In this document: positions 57,170-64,000 of the stretch, in pieces
Numbering within the stretch: the first letter of the stretch is position 1
How the letters are laid out: the number at the start of each line of letters is the position of its first letter
DNA from: Choristoneura fumiferana
Taxonomy: Eukaryota > Arthropoda > Insecta > Lepidoptera > Tortricidae
Direction of reading: 5' to 3'
Assembly: GCF_025370935.1 (NCBI RefSeq)
Contig: NC_133479.1
Span: 14,623,213 to 14,687,212 of the forward strand
Length of the DNA: 64,000 bases
Notes under the pieces: generated by a model
Told to the model about the DNA's origin: nothing
Database searches by the model: none
Seen by the model: only the letters and a program-made list of their open reading frames with translations
Program-made: the position numbers and the translations under genes

Positions 57170-57376
57170 GCTAGTGCTGCTGCTTAAGTAGCATAGTAGA
57201 AATAAGCAACGTGAGATATGTATGCATAGGAAAAATTTGTGTCTAGATTCTTGTCCAGCAGTGGTGTAGGCGTTATATCACGCGCACGGATTGCTGAGGA
57301 CCTGGGTTCGATCCCAGTGCTGGTCTCTTTTTCTGGTTTTTCTGTGCATCCATGTCTCAGTTTGTATTTTCGATTC
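57170..57376 (+). mobile_element. Type C tRNA-headed repeat, copy 3
   Basis: From CTGCTTAAGTAGCATAGTAG through the tRNA-like GTCCAGCAGTGGTGTAGGCG and CTGGGTTCGATCCCAGTGCT to CTCAGTTTGTATTTTCG. The B-box has one change (GGTTCGATCCC). Plus orientation, opposite to the other two copies. Confidence 0.75.
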
Positions 57377-57465
57377 ACAAAAAATGTTTAGAACCCCTTC
57401 TTCTGTGACCTTCTAGAGTCCAATGTTTTCCTTATAAGAAGGGGTTTCTGAACATTTTTTGTGAA
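57374..57465. repeat. Small palindrome at the composite's right end
   Basis: TTCACAAAAAATGTTTAGAA and TTCTGAACATTTTTTGTGAA flank a second pairing block, CCCCTTCTT/AAGAAGGGG. Stem of about 32 bp and loop of about 28 bp. Confidence 0.8.
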
Positions 57466-57473
57466 GTCGTAAT

Positions 57474-58316
57474 ACATTACAACAGTTTCATTTGTAGATA
57501 CTTACTACGTTTTAGAATGTCTTAAATGGGATATATTTTAACATTCTGACTTAGTTTGCCCTTTTTGTGACATTCTTGTTGCACATTCTGGATTACCTAC
57601 GGAAGGAAGGCTTTTGTCCAACAGTAGGTCTCTATACCTATTTACTACAAAAAAAAACTAGTCGGTGGTCAACATTAGCTCAGCAGGCTGTATGGAGCCA
57701 CGCCTTGGGCCCGGCCATTAGACGAGAGTTAATCTCGATGACGGAACGCATTACCGCGCCGTAATGAGAGGAGCGTGAACCTGCGAGAACGATTTACCGG
57801 CTAAAGGCGTTTCCCACTAGACCCTAAGACAATAGAAAGGTTTTGAATGTGAATTGAGGCAAGCTCCAGTTTTCACGACTATCTTATTGACATTATTTTT
57901 AATGGTTTTTATCACATCAAGTTAGCTAAATTACCATAATATCGATGAATTCGTCGAGGTTTTCTGGGATACATTATTGTATCACACTGATGTTTTGGCT
58001 TCAAGCTTTGGGAATGTTTGATTAAATTACTACTAAGTAAGTAGTTTGTTTGCGAGCACTATCTTGTATATTGTAAACCTAAAGATAATACTGATTCAAA
58101 TCAATACAAAGGTAGGTACCTACCAACAAAAATAATGTCAGAATTGCAATTCAAAGTTAATTGCAATCACATTTCTTAATAATAAGCTGGCAGTTGTTGT
58201 TTTAAATAAACCTAATTTTAAGTAATTACATTGCCCAACTTACGTAGTTAATAACACCGGCTGTGAGATTGTTGTGATAATTGTGTGCTGAACCGCTGCC
58301 AGTGATTAGCGATTAC
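57474..58316. other. No gene seen
   Basis: 57700-57800 is CpG-containing. The rest is AT-rich. Confidence 0.45.
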
Positions 58317-58465
58317 ATGAAACTCGTTGGTACTTTGTTGCAAATTGCGGCGTCTGTGGTCGCCGCGCGTCAATATAAATACGATTTACTGACGCACTTC
58401 CAAAACGTAAAGGTCTATAAAGTTCGAGGAGATTACTATAAAATTAGGAATATCCTGGTTTACAG
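58317..58465 (+). CDS. Weak candidate first coding exon, 49 codons
   Basis: An ATG at 58317 (A at -3) opens MKLVGTLLQIAASVVAARQY, which could be a signal peptide, followed by a basic, tyrosine-rich stretch (VRGDYYKIRNILVY). The frame ends TACAG just before the consensus donor GTGAGG, phase 2. A CpG-rich block begins directly downstream (58480-58560). The frame opens further upstream to 58281 without a clear acceptor. Not recognised. Could be chance. Confidence 0.3.
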
Positions 58466-60856
58466 GTGAGGGTGAGGAATGGGTCGCCGGCGGCTGCGCA
58501 GTACCGGCGCGCGCGCAGGACAAAGCCGCGCCGCGGGCACGCGACAGGGACGCGCATACTCACCGCCCTGTCCACCGACAGAGACAGCACTTTTTGCACT
58601 CGTGATATTTTGATTTATCTCGTATAATTATCGAATAATAATCTACTTTGCATCTCTCGTTACAGCATTACGATAATTTCGTCCCATTACATCGGGTTCT
58701 AAGCGGCGACCGTTCGCTAGCACAACGATTGATAATAATCGCTCGCGAAGTATAATGGCGTACACCCACGGGTAATTATTGTTGTGCAGTCGTGAGTTCG
58801 TGCGCCGCGAAATGGTGGAATGCATCTCCTTCGGGGGTTGCGCCGTAAACCAACACGGCCGCGCCGCGTAAATAACCGATCGCTCCCCGCGCTAATGATA
58901 GTGGCGCGCCGCCGGCCCGAGTCCTCCGCTCTTTAATCGATCCAGATAAAATAATTACGAGTATTTATAAGTGCTCGCACTTAATCGCGACTTGATACAC
59001 GTTATTAAGCGCACCGCGTGCGTGCCCACTTAAAATTTCCTCGCGAAATCTCTGGGAACGCGTTTGCTAATTATTGAGCTCCAATCGCTCGGCGGGAACA
59101 CCGCTTAACCTGTAATTATCGCGGACTGCGTGCGATTTGGAATTCCGCGAGTCGCAATAACAGTAAAACGTTGAACTGTGTAAGACACAATGAAGTCATT
59201 CCTTTGTGTCCGCGGCATCACCTCGGGGATCGAGGAATTCATCTCTGTGGCAAACGTACGCGTAAAATACGAGATGTTGCATTGATGTTTGGTCACGGCG
59301 CATCGCGGCGGCCCTCGCTTCATAGTTAGTGCGTCGTCTGGCCGTGGGCTCCGTTATCCCTTGTAGCTAATGATTGGCTGGCATTAAGTCCCGGCTGTTC
59401 CGGGCGATTATTGGATCAAACAGATAATTTTACATCGCATTGTCCTGGAGCGTAAAATTTTCTGTTGTTATTACGGTGCACGGCGCGGGGCGGCCGCTGC
59501 CGAGCCCGTATCGGCGATCGCAGCGCCCGATCACGACTATCACCTTATCATAGCAAATGTAATTAAAACTTTTACTAAATAAACCTTCTTAATACCTAGT
59601 AAATTTTCAATATTAGCTGTTAATGTTGCTAATAATGTGATCTTTGGCGATATTCGAAGTTTAACAACCCTTACAATTGTAATTAATAAAGACATTCAAA
59701 ATGTGAATGGCCAATAAACGCAAAGTTATTATGAATTGTTAAACAAAATTTGAGCAATAAGCGGTTTTATTGCGACAGTTAAATTGTAACAGAAAATGAC
59801 TAGCAGACCGCGGCTCTGGGGCAGCGGCGTCGCGCGGCTCACGAGCGCTGTTCGCTATTCTTCCCTCGTGTAATGAGCCCTCTAAATCAAACAATAGCAT
59901 TAAAGTGTCAATACGGTCTCGATAACACCTCGCCGTTTTCTTTTGCACACGGAATTATAGCCATAAATCCGCGGGCGAGGCCTTTACACGCCGCGTTCCG
60001 ATCTCCGTCCACCGTCCATCTGTGGGGTGCAGTAATATTTATTCCAATTAGGCCTTCCGAATTCAATTTAAACGAATTGATGCTATGTATTTGCATGATT
60101 GAGTAATAAACAAGGAGCGTATTGATTTTGCGCTTGGGGATCCACCCCCTGGTTCAAATTGGTGCTTTGAAGTTTTTTGCGAAACGTCTTTGGATTTCGA
60201 AATTGCAGCGCGTCTAAATTGGTACTGATGGTTATTAGTTCCCCTGTTACTGGAGCCGTTTTATCATACTTTGGTTATATTTATTTGATACAAATGTATT
60301 GAAATTTACTTCAATAATAAAGCGGATCCCTAATATTGTAAGCCATAATGTAATGTTTGTCATAATCATAATGACCATTTGCCATAACTTCTTGCCGTAA
60401 TCATTTCAGGAACTTTGAAATAGCAATCCTATAGAACTCTATAGGTTAACTTAGGTTAGGTTTATTTTATAACAATCAGGAATTATTATTTTTTTCAAAA
60501 AAGAAAAGTTATGACAAACTATCACTATGTCAAATATTACATTATGTCTTTTAACATGTATGGATTCTAATATAGACCTGATGAAGCTTTTCGTCGTCTT
60601 TGTCGCAGCTGTATAGTATAAAGGCGCCCGTAAGGTCGGAAAGCGTTTGGCATTTGGCGCTGTTGCCACAAATGACTGTCTAAATTATGCGGTTAACTCC
60701 TTGACTAGGGCTGTTCGTTGCTCGACACCCTTTCATAGTCGACCTTTTGAATACATCTACGTTGGGGAGACTGCGGAATACTAATAGGGGTTATAGGTAC
60801 ATTGTTAAAGATACTATGTTAGTTTCTGAAGATAATTCAAAGTAATGTTACGACTG
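58466..60856. other. CpG-rich noncoding block, then plain DNA
   Basis: 58480-58560, 58795-58920 and 59470-59530 are strongly CpG-rich. The stretch to about 60130 mixes CpG blocks with TAATTA-type words. Several ORFs on both strands overlap without domains. A minus-strand donor-like GTGAGTATG at 58554-58562 has no attached frame. This resembles promoter or enhancer DNA of a developmental gene, but nothing shows it directly. Confidence 0.4.
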
Positions 60857-61447
60857 AATGAGGGCTAAGAAACAGGCGCAATATCGCTAGATGGCGTTAG
60901 TATCTTGAGGTTTTTTTTGACGTTACGGTCTTGCTTGGCTAATAACTAAGTGAACCAATGAGGGCTATCGCGTATGAATTCGCCACTAGAGGCGCTAGTG
61001 TAGCGTGAGGTCTTCGAAATGTCAAATCTCATAGTTTTTGGGTGAGCTACGTGGGTTTATTTATAATTAGAATAATTTGGGAATATTTTGCAATACCTGA
61101 AATTAATTACCTGAAATAATTAATGTCTGTGTTTTGAGACAGTTTTGTCTTTCGGAAACCTTTGTCCTTCCTTTTTTCCGAACAAAACGGGAACTATGCA
61201 ACACTGTGGCATGCTCGATATTTTTATGGTACGATTTTAAGGTGTATTAAATATGATTTTAATCTAAACTTTGTTTTCACTTCCGTAATAACAGACTTTG
61301 AAAGCCATACTTAAAAACTTCACGCAACAGTGCGCCATCTAGTGAGATAAAAAACGATAGCCCTCATTGCAAGCAAGACCGTAACGTCAAAAACCTCACG
61401 ATACTAACTCCATCTAGCGATATTTCGCCTGTCTTTTAGCTCTCATT
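60857..61447. mobile_element. Outer AATGAGGGCT-type MITE (host of nested copy)
   Basis: Left arm 60857-60950 (AATGAGGGCTAAGAAACAGG ... GACGTTACGGTCTTGCTTGG) pairs with right arm 61369-61447 (GCAAGCAAGACCGTAACGTC ... ending TTTTAGCTCTCATT). The arms share CTAGATGG(C/A)GTTAGTATC with mismatches. It is interrupted by the element at 60957-61368. The first ten bases of its inverted repeat are the same as those of the inserted element, so the two are relatives. Confidence 0.8.
60957..61368. mobile_element. AATGAGGGCT MITE, copy 2, nested
   Basis: Begins AATGAGGGCTATCGCGTATG and ends CGATAGCCCTCATT. Length 412 bp. It matches copy 1 (45409-45845) in inverse orientation. Sits in the loop of the outer MITE. 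Confidence 0.85.
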
Positions 61448-62391
61448 TCGATGCAGTTAGGTGGCTGCGAGCAAAATTAACTTTCTAGTTTTTACTTAAA
61501 TTTGTACTACAGATTTAGTTTTGATTTGCTTGAGATTTTTATTGTTTGATTTTTAAGTAACTCATTTTGGATTTGAATCTATGACTATAAAAAATAATAA
61601 AAAGTTCTGTCGGTGGCGTAGTAGAGTTTAATCGTAACCCTAAATTTAATTCGTAAATAATAAAAGCTTCGTTATAAAGAAAAAACGTATAAATTAGAGC
61701 ACATATTTATAGTAGTTACTGTGAAAAAAAAAGTAAAATCTATGATAGAATATATTATGAGTTTTTTTATTACAAACACTTTTTCTTATTCCAGATTAAC
61801 AAACATACCTAAATAAAAACTTAATCGGGTACAGATAACAAGGTGCTTCTGAAGATCGTGTCATTGTATTACTTGTGTAATGACAAAAAACTAGCATTGC
61901 GTAAAATACACCCTCAAAGTCAAACTGCTAATCACAAAATCCAACTTGACATTGCATTGGCATTTGGACGCTACAAACAGGCAGTCGATTCATGTCCGAA
62001 GGGGTTGTAGATAAACGTAACCCCTTGTAGGGGGTTGCTCGAGGCTCCGATAAACAGTGGGTGCGCAATTTGTACCACTATACAAAGATACAACCCGAAC
62101 GTAATGTCCGAATGCAAGGGTGTGCGAAGGCCCCTAATAAAAAGTTAAGTTTTTTTTTGCCCTTGGATGTTTTAATTCTGAAGATTTTGTTGGGGAATGT
62201 GTATTTTTGTTGTTTGTAGAAAACTCTGCGTAGAAGCAGCTTAAGAATTTACTCTTACAAGTTTGTAGTACTTATAGTGTATTTATTTGATTGAAATGTA
62301 ATTCAGTCTACTATTTTTATATAGAATCTATGTTTAAAAATATAGGATTTTCAGTAAGCAATGTTGAACATGAAACTACCGTGAGACTCAC
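61448..62391. other. No gene seen
   Basis: AT-rich. GGGGTTGTAG.TAACCCC-type short repeats at 61998-62036. Confidence 0.5.
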
Positions 62392-62560
62392 TCATATTAA
62401 ATTAAGTTTAGCTTGACATGTTAATACGTAGATCTTCCTCTTAGGAACAAAGCGACTCTGCGGCTGCTGCGACACGTGCACTGCGCTCCGCAGCTCTGCT
62501 CGCGCGACTACCTGTCGAGCTAAACTCGATTTAAGACGTGAGTTATCCGGGTTAATATGA
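62392..62560 (-). mobile_element. Penelope-like element terminal fragment
   Basis: The centre (CTGCGGCTGCTGCGACACGTGC, minus-strand frame ending KLNLI) is a diverged copy of the C-terminal tail at 56599-56720. It is flanked by inverted copies of TTTAGCTCGACA (62407-62420 as TTTAGCTTGACA; 62516-62527 as TGTCGAGCTAAA) and by TCATATTAA at both tips. Penelope-like elements often carry such terminal duplications in inverted order. The interior is missing. Confidence 0.6.
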
Positions 62561-63884
62561 TTTAATATTTTCAGTAAGCATTTAAAATAGTTAAAACAAA
62601 ACAATTAAAGTTTAAATTTATTGTTATTTTGTTTTAAGTACATTGCTTGTTTGTGTTCCTAGATTGTTGTACGGGCTATTATTGCTCATACACCAAGTGA
62701 ACGGTTTGTAGCTGCAGAGTCACTGTATTAAGAATTCACTGATAATACCGAATAACTTTACACGCGTTACATGACTACATGTTAAACGTGAACTGATGTG
62801 TAATGAATTAATTTAAAACATAGGTACTTGATCAAAGTTAAATGTGCGGAGCGCGCAATACGTCAATGTAGACCGTACAGTTGTTCTGAGTTTTCTTTTT
62901 AACTTGGGCAAGAAGGGTATAAGATCGGTTATATAGATGTGGATCAGCACCGATCAAAAAATCAAATGTAATTGCAAAAAAATATGCAAGCAATTTATTT
63001 TCTGTTTAAGGCGGATCGCTATTTATTTTTATTTTACAATATTGTGTACAATAAATACTATCTAACATCCAAAACTTAAACTAAGTATTTATAAACTAAA
63101 CTATGTTACAAAATAAAAACGTCATCAAAATTTTCTGCCTCAGGCATTGACCCCAAGACACTGGCAGTATATATTGTATAGCTGCCAGGTCGATCTAAAG
63201 TATACTGATATAATAAATAAGGTATGCTTATCTTTTTCTGGCAACGCAGGATTGCATATTCTGTAATATTTATACTTAGTTTAAATTAGAATATTTTTTT
63301 GAAATAACAACGATAGAGATATAAAAAAAAACATTGAACAGATTCTTTAGATAGCTCATCAACGCTACTTTAGTGAGTATGTTTTACTATATGTATACAA
63401 AAAAAATCGTAGTTACTAGAACGGTGTACCTACCTGTAAGAAATTAGACAAAAAGCAAGATTTAGAATTAACTAGTTAAGAACCGGCGCAATGTTAAACT
63501 TTTTTTATCATGCTTCGTTCTGTTTTTAACTACATTTATCGTGACCCTAAAATCTAAGGTAAGAATTAAATAAAACAATTTGTTCGACAATTGACAGTTC
63601 ATCGGACATTTACGCATCAAACGAGCCCCAGTTGATGTCCGAACGGGGTGCACGAGCACATTCCGTGAGGGAGTCTTATATACAGCAGGCTCACTCTAGC
63701 GGAGAATGAACATTTCTCTACACTCTGTAGCGCGACGCGAACGGTCTTAGACTGTCAAGCTTCGTGCACATACGCACAGAAATATATTTTTTGTATTAAT
63801 GTGACATTAAAAGCCTATTTGACGACTCTATCTTCTTTATTTTACTAACACTATCCTATCCATATTTTAAGTATATAAGTTTTT
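62561..63884. other. No gene seen
   Basis: AT-rich. 63600-63760 is CpG-containing with a TTATATA word at 63676-63682 that could be a promoter element, without a supported exon. Confidence 0.45.
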
Positions 63885-64000
63885 TGAAATTCATGTGCGA
63901 AATTACATTTGAAATTTACCACGAGCTTTAAACGAAGAGATCGTGAGGAAACCTGCGAAGAAATTCAAACTGAAACTCTGTCTGTGTTAATGTTCACGCA
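63885..64000 (+). mobile_element. tRNA-derived SINE (type A), partial, at window edge
   Basis: TTTTTTGAAATTCATGTGCG, AAATTACATTTGAAATTTAC, then CGTGAGGAAACCTGCGAAG. It corresponds to the SINE body just after the tRNA-like head. The head is absent, and the element runs out of the window. Confidence 0.75.

Larger units (their letters stand above)
56346..57473. mobile_element. Composite element with 20-bp inverted ends
   Basis: The left end ATTACGACTTCACAAAAAAT and right end ATTTTTTGTGAAGTCGTAAT are exact inverted repeats. Between them, in order, are a block shared with 45334-45408 (minus), a type C tRNA-headed repeat cut short at 56571 (minus), a Penelope-like C-terminus (56599-56996), the shared block again (56997-57085), a 57086-57169 unique stretch, a second type C repeat (57170-57376, plus) and a small palindrome (57374-57465). 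Whether this is one mobile unit or several nested insertions is unclear, but the exact outer inverted repeat argues for a unit. Confidence 0.65.

Overview
The window looks like intergenic or intronic DNA from a lepidopteran (moth or butterfly) genome. Three things support this. Two distinct tRNA-headed SINE families known from moths are present. RTE-type LINE tails end in (GAT)n, and repeats begin TTTAGGGTTCCGTA and end near CTTGGCCGGTTTTT. Motifs such as TAGGTACCTAC recur throughout an AT-rich background. The insect family cannot be set from sequence reading alone. There is no bacterial, organellar or viral gene organisation, no CRISPR array and no stand-alone tRNA or rRNA gene.

Coding content is very sparse. 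The best coding segment is a 191-nt internal exon on the minus strand (8743-8933) with clean splice sites. Three short ATG-to-donor segments on the minus strand lie at 30392-30697, 31437-31505 and 32698-32742, with a weaker one at 18946-18969. All end at a phase-0 donor, and the 8743-8933 exon starts in phase 0. They could therefore be alternative first exons of one long-intron gene, but that is inference. A weaker plus-strand first-exon candidate lies at 58317-58465. None of these proteins was recognised.

The rest is a fossil bed of transposable elements. By region: 1-20 kb has a TTAA palindromic MITE (1568-1715), a TA-flanked mariner-type MITE (5614-5751), a segment rich in GATGGCCAT motifs (10461-11053), a LINE 3' end (14034) and a hAT-type element with a perfect 8-bp target duplication (19096-19389). 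20-30 kb has RTE and other LINE tails, a GGGTTCCGT repeat with an internal duplication, a complete tRNA-derived SINE (26494-26800), an unusual fourfold inverted-repeat element (26905-27232) and a 760-bp foldback element (28005-28764). 34-38 kb has a 2.56-kb foldback element (35308-37865) with arms of about 0.9 kb, many GTAAAGG-type motifs and a nested SINE tail whose empty site survives in the opposite arm. 39-50 kb has RTE LINE pieces (one with a 14-bp target duplication), a second tRNA-derived SINE, MITEs and two GGGTTCCGT repeats in a row. 54-63 kb has a SINE/Penelope mosaic (56346-57473) and a nested pair of AATGAGGGCT MITEs (60857-61447).

Longer stretches between repeats hold no recognisable gene. 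Several are GC- and CpG-rich (about 22.3-23.0, 23.9-24.1, 34.06-34.11, 54.65-54.78, 58.48-59.5 kb) and could be regulatory DNA, which cannot be shown from one sequence.
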